From the NCBI GenBank assembly GCA_019233055.1, contig JAFAMV010000087.1:1-38538 (forward strand): a stretch of 38,538 nt of DNA, written 5' to 3'. This document shows, one piece after another, positions 1 to 9,363 of this stretch. This DNA is from Curvibacter sp. (GTDB taxonomy: Bacteria; Pseudomonadota; Gammaproteobacteria; Burkholderiales; Burkholderiaceae_C). Both the position numbers and the translations under genes were made by a program. The notes under the pieces are model-generated. The model was not told where the DNA came from. It was given only the letters and a program-made list of their open reading frames with translations, and did not search any database. Position 1 is the first letter of the stretch, and each line of letters begins with the position of its first letter.

Positions 1-730
1 AGGTGTGGGCGGCCTTGAGCACCTGCTCGTAGGCCGGCAGCGCCAGTTGCTGCTCCATCAGGTACTTGGCCTGCTTTTCATGCGCGCCGAAGGCGGTGAA
101 CAGGAACTCGGCATCGCTGTGCTCGAAGTTGTAGGTGGACTGTTCGACCTCGTTCTGGTGGTAGACATCGCCATAGGTCACGCCCGGCGCCCACTCCAGC
201 TCGTAGATGCTTTCCTTGCCCTGGATGTACATGGCCAGGCGCTCCAGGCCGTAGGTGATCTCGCCGGTGATGGGCTTGCAGTCGATGCCGCCGACCTGCT
301 GGAAGTAGGTGAACTGCGTCACCTCCATGCCATTGAGCCAGACCTCCCAGCCCAGGCCCCAGGCACCCAGCGTGGGGTTCTCCCAGTCGCCCTCGACGAA
401 GCGGATGTCGTTCTTCTTGAGGTCGAAGCCCAGGGCCTCCAGGCTGCCCAGGTAGAGCTCGAGGATGTTGCTGGGCGCGGGCTTGAGCACCACCTGGTAC
501 TGGTAGTAATGCTGCAGGCGGTTCGGGTTCTCGCCATAGCGGCCGTCCTTGGGGCGGCGGCTGGGCTGCACGTAGGCGGCCTTCCAGGGCTCAGGGCCCA
601 GGGCGCGCAGGAAGGTGGCGGTGTGCGAGGTGCCTGCGCCCACTTCCATGTCGTAGGGCTGCAACAGCGCGCAGCCCTGGGCGTCCCAGTAGGACTGCAG
701 CTTCAGAATGATTTGCTGAAAGGTCAACAT
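1..730 (-). CDS. glyQ: Glycyl-tRNA synthetase alpha subunit, 3' end beyond the window
   Basis: Reading from the ATG at 730 gives about 243 residues beginning [20 protein letters not shown], with the strongly conserved blocks [36 protein letters not shown] and [21 protein letters not shown] of bacterial GlyQ. The family is about 300 residues long, so roughly the last 50-60 lie outside the window. GlyQ is the catalytic half of the heterotetrameric class II synthetase that charges tRNA-Gly in the cytosol; GlyS should follow on the same strand outside the window. The start has no clear Shine-Dalgarno sequence; a small GC hairpin lies just upstream. In many betaproteobacteria glyQ follows lnt, whereas here ansB and a LysR gene intervene (comparison from memory). 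Identity is very secure. Confidence 0.97.
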   Translation of the reverse strand, partial: MLTFQQIILKLQSYWDAQGCALLQPYDMEVGAGTSHTATFLRALGPEPWKAAYVQPSRRPKDGRYGENPNRLQHYYQYQVVLKPAPSNILELYLGSLEALGFDLKKNDIRFVEGDWENPTLGAWGLGWEVWLNGMEVTQFTYFQQVGGIDCKPITGEITYGLERLAMYIQGKESIYELEWAPGVTYGDVYHQNEVEQSTYNFEHSDAEFLFTAFGAHEKQAKYLMEQQLALPAYEQVLKAAHT

Positions 731-738
731 GAGGTTTG

Positions 739-754
739 CCCCGGTGGGCCGGGG
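739..754 (-). promoter_or_regulatory. GC hairpin in the glyQ leader
   Basis: CCCCGG and CCGGGG form a perfect 6-bp stem around a 4-base loop. In the mRNA it ends 8 bases before the glyQ start codon, where a ribosome binding site would normally be. No AGGAGG-like sequence is visible there. The structure is real in the sequence; any effect on translation is conjecture. Confidence 0.35.
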
Positions 755-861
755 TCAGGGCAAAGAGGTGGATGGTCGGGGCACCGGCCGGTCCTGCGAC
801 AGGCCCGCCACGCGTGCAAACCGTTGATTTTAAGGCGCACCCGGCACCCGCCGGGCCGGGC

Positions 862-899
862 GAAAAAAAACGCCGCGCCGGAGGTAGCCGGCGCGGCGT
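862..899 (-). terminator. Intrinsic terminator of ansB
   Basis: A perfect 11-bp GC-rich stem (870-880 with 889-899) and an 8-base loop are followed, in minus-strand reading, by an eight-base run read as U in the RNA. This is a classic Rho-independent terminator about 75 bp downstream of the asparaginase stop codon, and it separates ansB from glyQ. The rest of the 731-974 gap holds no gene; TTAAAAT near 820-830 on the minus strand is a weak -10 candidate for glyQ. Confidence 0.88.
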
Positions 900-974
900 C
901 AGAGAAGCGCAGAAGCCGGACGGGGGTGCCGGCAGACTCCTGCCCCCTTCTCCCGGGGGCTTCGGGGAAAACGA

Positions 975-2048
<1,074 letters not shown>

Positions 2049-2075
2049 TCATCTCCTTTTTGGCTCAACTTCCAC

Positions 2076-2187
2076 AGGGGTATGATATCGGAGCACACCC
2101 CCTCTTTTCTCTGCAAGATCTGCAGAATGCGGCGAGCTTAGGAGAAACAGCAGAATCTGGAACGGAAATATCCAACAAGGGGTATGA
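2076..2187. repeat. Pair of 10-bp direct repeats, AGGGGTATGA
   Basis: The identical 10-mer AGGGGTATGA occurs at 2076-2085 and 2178-2187, 102 bp apart, near the two ends of the ansB-lysR gap. The first copy overlaps a possible ansB -10 element (TATCAT on the minus strand). The second overlaps an upstream candidate start of the LysR gene and is part of GTATGA-N7-TCATAC (2182-2200). Two copies flanking a divergent promoter region suggest protein binding sites, possibly for LysR; this is inference. Confidence 0.4.
2111..2125. promoter_or_regulatory. Candidate LysR-type operator between ansB and lysR
   Basis: CTGCA-AGATC-TGCAG is a 15-bp interrupted palindrome that contains the T-N11-A core typical of LysR-family recognition boxes (T at 2112, A at 2124). 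It lies near the middle of the divergent gap, upstream of both genes, as expected for an autoregulatory and activating site. The motif is seen; binding is inferred from family behaviour. Confidence 0.55.
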
Positions 2188-2207
2188 ATTTCACTCATAC
2201 TGAAACC

Positions 2208-3113
2208 ATGAATCTGCGTCAGCTCGAAGTCTTCCAGGCCGTCCTGCAGACCGGCAACATGAGTGCGGCCGGACGCCTGCTGTGCATCACCCCGTCTGCG
2301 GTCAGCAAGGCCATCGCCCACACCGAGCTGCAGCTCGGCTACCGGCTGTTCACACGCAGCCCGAGCGGACTGAGCCCGACCCCCGAGGCCCAGGTGCTGG
2401 CCGCAGAATCCCGCCAGATCCACCGCCAGCTCGAAGGGCTGCGACTGACCGCCCGCAACCTCGCCCATCGTGAAGGCGGACAGATCCGCGTGGCCGCCAT
2501 CCCCTCGATCACCCACGAGTTCCTGCCCGAGCTGCTGCAACTGCATGCCAGCCGCCACCCGCAGGTCGGCATCGAGGTGCGGACCCTGAACCAGGACCAG
2601 ATGGCGCAGGCCCTGCTCACCCACAGCGTCGACTTCTGCCTGGGCTTCTATCCGCACCCGCACCCGCAACTCAGCAGCGAGCTGCTCATCAGCGGGCGGC
2701 TGTTCCTGGTGGTCTCACGCGAGCTGTGGGCCCGGGCCGTGCGGGGCGGGCACCCGCAACCCTACGGCCGGCTCGGCCGCATGCCGGTGATCCGGCTGGT
2801 GGGCGACGATCCGATGCGGCAGTCCATCGATCTGCTGGCCGAGCGCCTGGGCGTCGCGCCCGGCCCCGGCCTGCAGGTCCAGACCTCACGGCTGGCGGTG
2901 GAACTGGTGCGCCGGGGCATGGGCTGGACCGTGGTCGACTTCCTGACGGCCCGGCGCCTGGACACGGCCACCATGGTGGCCCTGGAACTGCACGAACTGC
3001 CGTCCATGGCGCTCTACAGCTACCACAGCCCCAGCACCCCGCCCGGCCAGCAGGTGCGCCGCCTGCTCGACATGATGCAGCCGTTGCTGCACCAGATGCC
3101 GCACTCAGATTGA
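2208..3113 (+). CDS. LysR-family transcriptional regulator next to asparaginase
   Basis: Starting at MNLRQLEVFQAV the protein is 301 residues, normal for the family. Residues 1-60 hold the winged helix-turn-helix (TGNMSAAGRLLCITPSAVSK followed by LQLGYRLFTR), and the remainder is a periplasmic-binding-protein-like effector domain. An in-frame ATG at 2184 would add eight residues, but the family normally begins right at MNLRQLE, so 2208 is preferred; neither start has a strong ribosome binding site. It diverges from ansB, so control of ansB, perhaps in response to an amino acid, is the likely job. The effector cannot be read from the sequence. Its last 9 bp overlap the convergent lnt gene. Confidence 0.9.
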   Translation: MNLRQLEVFQAVLQTGNMSAAGRLLCITPSAVSKAIAHTELQLGYRLFTRSPSGLSPTPEAQVLAAESRQIHRQLEGLRLTARNLAHREGGQIRVAAIPSITHEFLPELLQLHASRHPQVGIEVRTLNQDQMAQALLTHSVDFCLGFYPHPHPQLSSELLISGRLFLVVSRELWARAVRGGHPQPYGRLGRMPVIRLVGDDPMRQSIDLLAERLGVAPGPGLQVQTSRLAVELVRRGMGWTVVDFLTARRLDTATMVALELHELPSMALYSYHSPSTPPGQQVRRLLDMMQPLLHQMPHSD

Positions 3114-4715
3114 CGCCGGCGCGACGGCAGCGCGGCGGCGCCACAGAAACCCCAGCAACACCAGCAGCGACGCCCCCCACAGCGGCGCCAAACCCAGGCG
3201 CGACACCCACCAGGCATAGGGCGTGATGCCCCAGCCCTGGCCGCCGGCCACCAGTCCGCGCCCCTCCACCGGCCCGGTGAGCACGGCGCGGCGCAGCGAA
3301 GGCAGTCGTTGCAGCACCCGGCCGCGGTGGTCGATGATGGCCGTGGCCCCGGTGTTGGTGGCCCGGATCATGGGGCGGGCAAACTCGAGCGCACGCAGCC
3401 GCGAGATGTTCAGATGCTGGTCGATCGCCACGCTGTCGCCGAACCAGCCGATGTTGCTCAGGTTGACCAGGATCGTGGGCGCCTGGGCCGGGTCCCTGAA
3501 ACGGGCACCGAGCTCCTCGCCGAACAGATCCTCATAGCAGATGTTGGGGGCCAGCCGCTGCCCCTGCCAGGGCATCGAGGGCTGCCCCGGGTCCCCGGCA
3601 TTGAAGTCGCCCAAGGGGATGTCCATCATCTCGGTGAACCAGCGGAACAGTGGCGGCACGAACTCACCGAAGGGCACCAGGTGGCGCTTGCTGTACACAT
3701 AGGGCGGCTGCCCCTGCGAGGGCAGCAATCCGATCACCGAGTTGGTGTAGCCCGCGCGCGAATTGCCCAGCGGAATGCCGACCAGGGCCGCCTGCGGCGG
3801 CTGGCCCGGCCGGGGAAAGCCGTCGCCATAGCGTTGCAGCAAGGCTGACCAATAGCCCGCCGGCAGCTCTTCGGGCAGCAGCGGCAGGGCCGTCTCGGGC
3901 GCCACCACCAGCGGCGAGCGGTTGGCCTGCAACTGCTCGTCATACCACTGCAAGGCCACCGGGATGCCCGAGCCCGCCTGGAACTTCTCGTCCTGCGGGA
4001 TATTCCCCTGCAGCAGGCTGACCTGCAGCACGGACGAGGAGGCCGCCCACTCGGGCGCCGGGACCCAGGCCAGCACCGCCCAGACCGCCAGGCCCGACGC
4101 ACCGCCGCGCCACCGACGCCGCCCCACGGCGCCGGCCAGGACGGCCGCCAGCCCGGCCATCACCGCGCCACAGCCATAGACACCGATCCATGGCGCCAGC
4201 CACCGGGCCGCGCCGTCCACATGGGCATAGCCGCCCGCACCCCAGGGAAAGCCGGTGAACCAATGACCGCGCAGCAGTTCGGCCAGCGTCCACAAGGCCG
4301 AGAACAACAGGGGCCGCTGCCAGCCGGCCTGGACGGCGGACGCAGCGAGCCAGCGGTACAGGCCGGCGGCCACCAGGTAGTAGCTGCCCAGGAAGGCCGC
4401 CAGCCCCAGCACTGCCAGAACCGCCAGCGGCGCCGCCAATCCGCCGTAGACATGCATGGAGATGAACAGCCACCAGAAGGTGCCGGTCAGCCAGCCCCAG
4501 GCGAAAAGGCCGCCACTCAATGCGGCCTGCGCCGGTCGCCCGGTCCGGTCGAGCTGCCAGACCAGGCCGGCCAGCGACATCAGCTGCAGGGCACCGCAGG
4601 CCTCGCCGCTCCAGGGCAGCGCCAGCGAAGCCGCCTGCGCCCCGCCGGCCACCAGGCTGAACAGGGCCCCGGCCCAGCCGGTCGACAGCCGACCGGCCCA
4701 TTGCGCAGACCTCAT
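3105..4715 (-). CDS. lnt: Apolipoprotein N-acyltransferase
   Basis: Transfers an acyl chain from phospholipid to the N-terminal cysteine of apolipoproteins in the inner membrane, the last step of lipoprotein maturation. The 536-residue product has an N-terminal half of hydrophobic membrane helices and a C-terminal nitrilase-like domain. The catalytic triad is visible: Glu274 in VVAPETALP, Lys343 in YSKRHLVPFGEF and Cys393 in NICYEDLFGEE, close to E267/K335/C387 of E. coli Lnt. The start is the ATG of an ATGA overlap with the corC stop codon, indicating translational coupling. An upstream in-frame start at 4757 lies inside corC and is rejected. The convergent LysR gene overlaps its 3' end by 9 bp. 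Confidence 0.96.
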   Translation of the reverse strand: MRSAQWAGRLSTGWAGALFSLVAGGAQAASLALPWSGEACGALQLMSLAGLVWQLDRTGRPAQAALSGGLFAWGWLTGTFWWLFISMHVYGGLAAPLAVLAVLGLAAFLGSYYLVAAGLYRWLAASAVQAGWQRPLLFSALWTLAELLRGHWFTGFPWGAGGYAHVDGAARWLAPWIGVYGCGAVMAGLAAVLAGAVGRRRWRGGASGLAVWAVLAWVPAPEWAASSSVLQVSLLQGNIPQDEKFQAGSGIPVALQWYDEQLQANRSPLVVAPETALPLLPEELPAGYWSALLQRYGDGFPRPGQPPQAALVGIPLGNSRAGYTNSVIGLLPSQGQPPYVYSKRHLVPFGEFVPPLFRWFTEMMDIPLGDFNAGDPGQPSMPWQGQRLAPNICYEDLFGEELGARFRDPAQAPTILVNLSNIGWFGDSVAIDQHLNISRLRALEFARPMIRATNTGATAIIDHRGRVLQRLPSLRRAVLTGPVEGRGLVAGGQGWGITPYAWWVSRLGLAPLWGASLLVLLGFLWRRRAAVAPASI

Positions 4716-5587
4716 GCTTCGGCAGGCCCGCCGGCCACCGGGGCCACCTTGAACCACTTCACCGCACCGCCCTTGGTGTGCAGCACCACGAAGCGCAGCC
4801 CGGCCAGCTGATGGCTTTCGCCGCGCCGCGGCACATGCCCCATCTCGTGGGCGATCAGGCCGCCGATGGTGTCGAAATGGTCCTCGGGATCGCTGCCCGC
4901 CAGGGTCACGCCGAAGGCCTCGTTGACGCGTTCGACCGGGGTGTCGCCACTGACCCGGTAGGTGTGGTCGGCCAGACCGAAGATGTCGCCTTCGTCCTCG
5001 GCGATGTCGAACTCGTCCTCGATCTCGCCGACGATCTGCTCGAGCACGTCCTCGATGGTGATCAGCCCGGCCACGCGGCCGAATTCGTCGATGACGACCG
5101 CCAGGTGGTTGCGGTTGCCGCGGAACTCGCGCAGCAGGTCGTTGAGGCCCTTGCTCTCGGGCACGAAGACGGCCGGACGCAGCAGGGCGCGGATGTTGAG
5201 CTCCGGCGCGCGCTGCAGCTTGAGCAGGTCCTTGGCCAGCAGGATGCCGATGATGTTCTCGCGCTCGCCGCTGTAGACCGGGAACCGGGAATGGGCGGTG
5301 TCGATGATCAGGTGCAGCAACTCATCGAAGGGCGCATCGATGTTGACCAGGTCCATGCGCGGGGCCGCCACCATCACATCGCCCGCCGTCATCTCGGCCA
5401 TGCGGATGACGCCCTCCAGCATCACACGCGATTCCGCGCCGATGATCTGGTTGTCCTCGGCCTCGGCCAGGGTCTCGAGCAATTCGTCCCGGGAATCGGG
5501 GCCGGGGCGGATGAATTCAGCGACTTTCTGCAGGAAAGTGCGCTTGTCTTCCTTGTCGGAAGCGCGCGCGGGGTGAGGGTCTGACAC
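4712..5587 (-). CDS. corC: CorC/YbeX-family CBS-domain protein
   Basis: The 291-residue protein contains the tandem CBS pair (VMVAAPRMDLVNIDAPFDEL onward, with HSRFPVYSGERENIIGILLAKDLL and VVIDEFGRVAGLITIEDVLEQIVGEIEDE) and a C-terminal CorC_HlyC domain (DTIGGLIAHEMGHVPRRGE). It matches E. coli CorC/YbeX along its whole length of about 292 residues. The family is linked to magnesium and cobalt homeostasis and, in enterobacteria, to ribosome and envelope functions; the molecular role is not settled. Translation appears to begin at GTG (5587) without a good ribosome binding site; no ATG is available in frame. It is coupled to lnt by a 4-bp overlap, the conserved corC-lnt arrangement. Confidence 0.93.
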   Translation of the reverse strand: MSDPHPARASDKEDKRTFLQKVAEFIRPGPDSRDELLETLAEAEDNQIIGAESRVMLEGVIRMAEMTAGDVMVAAPRMDLVNIDAPFDELLHLIIDTAHSRFPVYSGERENIIGILLAKDLLKLQRAPELNIRALLRPAVFVPESKGLNDLLREFRGNRNHLAVVIDEFGRVAGLITIEDVLEQIVGEIEDEFDIAEDEGDIFGLADHTYRVSGDTPVERVNEAFGVTLAGSDPEDHFDTIGGLIAHEMGHVPRRGESHQLAGLRFVVLHTKGGAVKWFKVAPVAGGPAEA

Positions 5588-5676
5588 AGCCTGGGGCGCA
5601 GAACGTGCGGTAGTTGGGAAGCCCCAAGGATAGCGGATTGAGATGACACAAGGCCGCCCGGGCGGCCCGGCCCGCT

Positions 5677-6390
5677 TCAGCGCACCGTGGCGTGGCGGCC
5701 GCGGCGCGCGCCATGGACCCGGTGCATCAGGTCCCAGAAGTGCTTGGACTGGACCTTGAAGCGGTAGTCCATTTCAGCGAACTGCTGCTCGACGATCTCG
5801 GCCACCCGGCTGTCCAGGCTGGCGGCCGGCAGGGTCAGGTAGGCCTCGGACTCGGAGCCGTCGCGCTGCACCACCGCACCGGCCTTGCGGGCGATCTTGA
5901 GCATGGCCGTGTTCTCGCTGAGGGCATGGATGAACAGGGTGCTGACACCTTCGTTGCGGGCGCTCATCACGGCGCGGTCGAACAGCCGGGCGCCCAGGCC
6001 CTTGCCACGCGCCTGCCGGAGCACCGAGACACCGAACTCGGCGGCGCTGCGGGCCGCTGGGTCGGCCGCATAGGCCAGATGGGCCATGGCGATGAGTTCG
6101 AGACGGCGGTTGTAGATGCCGAAGATCTCGTCGCGCTCGAAGTCGAGCTGGTCCACATAGCGCTGGACCTGCTCATCGCTGGCCGCGAAGCCGAAGCGCA
6201 GGTAGCGGTCTTCTGCATCCAGGGTCAGGAGGTGCGCCGCGATGCGGCCACGGTAGGCCTCGCCCAGCGAGCGGATCGGCACCACCGCAGGCACCGCATT
6301 CGCATGCTCTGCCGACGGCGCACAGGCCGGCCCGGCCGGGTCGCGTCCCGCCTGCCAATAAGCCTTGAGCCAAGTCGTAGGTGCCATCAT
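5677..6390 (-). CDS. GNAT-family N-acetyltransferase
   Basis: A 237-residue product from MMAPTTWLKAYW. The acetyl-CoA pyrophosphate-binding loop is RQARGKGLG (residues 125-133), within the GNAT core FGVSVLRQARGKGLGARLF and followed by ALSENTAMLKIARKAGA. The N-terminal 90 residues (LDAEDRYLRFGF, VDQLDF) are typical of a stand-alone GNAT group seen in Proteobacteria; the substrate is unknown. The C-terminal 40 residues (RFKVQSKHFWDLMHRVHGARRG) are basic. The open frame reaches back to 6507, but a promoter-like sequence ends right before 6390, so one of the paired ATGs at 6390/6387 is taken as the start. It precedes corC on the same strand with an 89-bp gap. Confidence 0.82.
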   Translation of the reverse strand: MMAPTTWLKAYWQAGRDPAGPACAPSAEHANAVPAVVPIRSLGEAYRGRIAAHLLTLDAEDRYLRFGFAASDEQVQRYVDQLDFERDEIFGIYNRRLELIAMAHLAYAADPAARSAAEFGVSVLRQARGKGLGARLFDRAVMSARNEGVSTLFIHALSENTAMLKIARKAGAVVQRDGSESEAYLTLPAASLDSRVAEIVEQQFAEMDYRFKVQSKHFWDLMHRVHGARRGRHATVR

Positions 6391-6396
6391 GACGCG

Positions 6397-6425
6397 ACTA
6401 TAAGGGTTTTCACCTAGCGTCACAA
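6397..6425 (-). promoter_or_regulatory. Sigma-70-like promoter directly before the GNAT gene
   Basis: On the minus strand TTGTGA (6425-6420) is followed after 17 bp by TATAGT (6402-6397), a good housekeeping promoter match. The expected transcription start is close to 6390, the first base of the GNAT ATG. This implies a leaderless or near-leaderless mRNA, or that the promoter serves the downstream corC-lnt genes. Confidence 0.5.
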
Positions 6426-6531
6426 ATCCGTCAAAATTAACCCTTGATCGGAATAAGGAAACAAAGCGAAGATTTTGTCCGGAATAAACCGGCAAATCGA
6501 AAGCCAACGAAACACAAACGCCTCGGTGGCT

Positions 6532-7005
6532 TCACAAAGGCACGGCGGTCGTGGCCTTGACCCGGTCCAGCACGAAGCTGGTCTTGCAGTCCTCCACGCT
6601 GGGGTGCTTGAGCAGGGTGTCCATGATGAAGCGGCTGTAATGGGCCATGTCGGCCACCACCACACGCAGCAAATAGTCCATCTCGCCGGTCAGCGCGGCG
6701 CATTCCACCACCTCGGGCCAGGTCTGCACGCTGGCGCGGAACAGGTCCATGGGCCGGCGCTTGTGCGTCTCGGTGTGCTTTTCGAGGCGCACATTGAGGT
6801 AGGCCGTGAGGCCCAGGCCCACGGCTTCGGGCTTGACCAGGGCCACATAGCGGTCGATCACGCCCGACTCCTCCAACCGCTTGACGCGGCGCAGCACCGC
6901 ACTGGGCGACAGGCCCACCGATTCGGCGATGAGGTCGTAGGTGGCCCGCCCGTCCGCCTGCAGACTGCGCAGAATCTGCCGATCCAGCTTATCAAGTGCT
7001 TCCAT
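6532..7005 (-). CDS. Lrp/AsnC-family transcriptional regulator beside hpd
   Basis: A 157-residue protein with the standard architecture: an N-terminal helix-turn-helix (LDRQILRSLQADGRATYDLIAESVGLSPSAVLRRVKRLEESGVI) and a C-terminal RAM ligand-binding domain (AYLNVRLEKH, WPEVVECAALTGEMDYLLRVVVADM). Such proteins form octamers that wrap DNA and usually respond to amino acids. It is transcribed divergently from hpd with 126 bp between the start codons, so control of tyrosine/phenylalanine breakdown by an aromatic amino acid is the natural guess. The ATG at 7005 lacks a strong ribosome binding site. Family assignment is firm; target and ligand are inferred. Confidence 0.93.
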   Translation of the reverse strand: MEALDKLDRQILRSLQADGRATYDLIAESVGLSPSAVLRRVKRLEESGVIDRYVALVKPEAVGLGLTAYLNVRLEKHTETHKRRPMDLFRASVQTWPEVVECAALTGEMDYLLRVVVADMAHYSRFIMDTLLKHPSVEDCKTSFVLDRVKATTAVPL

Positions 7006-7017
7006 ATTTCAATCTAC

Positions 7018-7070
7018 GCATGTTTCATGCAATACCCAGAAGATATACGCCGCATTTTGCAGAAAAAATG
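7018..7070. promoter_or_regulatory. Two inverted repeats in the lrp-hpd gap, candidate Lrp sites
   Basis: GCATG-TTT-CATGC (7018-7030) and CATTTT-N6-AAAATG (7053-7070) are dyad-symmetric elements in the only AT-rich stretch of the gap. Their centres are about 37 bp apart, between the divergent start codons. Lrp-family proteins bind several imperfect AT-rich dyads, so these are plausible operators for the adjacent regulator. TATACG at 7044-7049 may be part of the hpd promoter, but no convincing -35 is seen. Confidence 0.42.
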
Positions 7071-7131
7071 TGCCTCTGCCCACCTACAGTTGCGCCATCC
7101 CTTTCCTGAATCGCCCACCGGAGACAAGCGC

Positions 7132-8259
<1,128 letters not shown>

Positions 8260-8263
8260 AGCC

Positions 8264-8285
8264 CGCCGCCGGGATGCCGGCGGCG
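8264..8285. terminator. Hairpin between convergent hpd and hydrolase genes
   Basis: CGCCGCCGG-GATG-CCGGCGGCG is a perfect 9-bp stem with a tetraloop that fills the 26-bp gap between the hpd stop and the stop of the convergent hydrolase. There is no U-tract on either side, so it may block both polymerases, protect 3' ends, or assist Rho-dependent ending. Confidence 0.55.
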
Positions 8286-9197
8286 TCAGCCCTCGGCATC
8301 CAGCGCCTCCAGCAGTGCCAGCACCCGGCGCTGCACCCCGGCATCGAAGGCCAGCGCGACATGCGCCACGCCTTCGACCCGCCAGTCCGTGGCACCGGCC
8401 AGGAGGGCGGTCGACGCAGGAAAGACGATGTTGTCGCAATCCGAATGGACGCAGCTGAAGCGGGCGCGGCGTGCCGCCGGCTCGCTGCGCGCCAGCGCCT
8501 GCAGCCAGGCGCCGTCCAGGCGCATCTGACGGCCATTGCGGCTGCGGGCGAAACGGGCCAGCCAGGTCCCCCGGTGCGGACTGCCCAGGGTCACCACATG
8601 GCACAGCGCCGAATCATCCCCCCGTTGACGCCACCAGGCCCGCACCGCCAGACCGCCCATGCTGTGGGCCAGCACCACCGGGGCCCGGCCGGTGAGGCGC
8701 GTGAGGCGCTGCACCGCCTCTTCGATGTGGGGGCCGTATTCGTCGATCGAGCCGAACACCGGCGCCAGTGAGAGCGCCATGAAGGGCCGCCCCTGCGCCC
8801 GCAGACGGCGCAGCCAGGGTTGCCAGAAGCCCCGGTTGCAGAAATAGCCATGCAGCAGCAGCACCCCGCGCCGCCCGCCCCCCGGCACCAGCAGATCGGG
8901 CTCCTGCTGCGACCGCCAGGGCTGGCACCAGCCGAACACCCACCAGGCCCACAGGCACTCCAGCGCCCAGGCACGCCAGCGCCTCTTGGCCGACGGCACG
9001 GGCAGGCCCGCAGACCGGTTCACCCGGCCCATGATCAGGAACTCCAGGCCCAGCACGGCCGGCTGACCCAAGCCCAGCGCCAACGCCAGCCAGACCAGCG
9101 CGGGCGCCGGCCACTGCCAGCCGAGCAGACCCAGGACCCAGGGCCCGACCAGGACCAGCAGGCTGAAAGCCTTCTGCCAATGCGCCAGCAATGCCAT
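8286..9197 (-). CDS. Membrane-anchored alpha/beta hydrolase, lipase-like
   Basis: A 303-residue protein. The N-terminal 60 residues are strongly hydrophobic (SLLVLVGPWVLGLLGW, LVWLALALGLG), predicting one or two membrane helices; the catalytic domain follows. An oxyanion-hole HG motif is seen in GVLLLHGYFCNRGFW, the nucleophile Ser179 in LAHSMGGLAVRAW, and probable acid and base residues in SDCDNIVFP and VAHVALAFD. The pattern resembles triacylglycerol-lipase and PGAP1-like esterases. The ATG at 9197 is chosen over an upstream GTG at 9230. It diverges from fadD, with 166 bp between start codons, which hints at lipid-derived acyl substrates; the true substrate is unknown. Confidence 0.82.
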   Translation of the reverse strand: MALLAHWQKAFSLLVLVGPWVLGLLGWQWPAPALVWLALALGLGQPAVLGLEFLIMGRVNRSAGLPVPSAKRRWRAWALECLWAWWVFGWCQPWRSQQEPDLLVPGGGRRGVLLLHGYFCNRGFWQPWLRRLRAQGRPFMALSLAPVFGSIDEYGPHIEEAVQRLTRLTGRAPVVLAHSMGGLAVRAWWRQRGDDSALCHVVTLGSPHRGTWLARFARSRNGRQMRLDGAWLQALARSEPAARRARFSCVHSDCDNIVFPASTALLAGATDWRVEGVAHVALAFDAGVQRRVLALLEALDAEG

Positions 9198-9363
9198 TCC
9201 CCGAAGATGGACAGGCCTCGATCTTGGCACGGCGCCGGCGCCGCAGCGGCCCGGGCCGCGCCCTGGCGCTGTCGCCTGGGGGACCGATTTGCCCCCGTCC
9301 TAGGAGAAGCCCGCTGGCAGCGATGCTGCGCCGCACCGAGAATGCGCGGCCAAGGAGTGACCC

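Noticed and set aside
4716..4757. An upstream start for lnt at 4757
   Set aside because: It would add 14 residues inside corC; the ATGA overlap at 4712-4715 is the typical coupled start.
6475..7131. A 219-residue N-terminal extension of hpd
   Set aside because: It is antisense to the Lrp gene, and the ATG at 7132 has a ribosome binding site and gives the family length.
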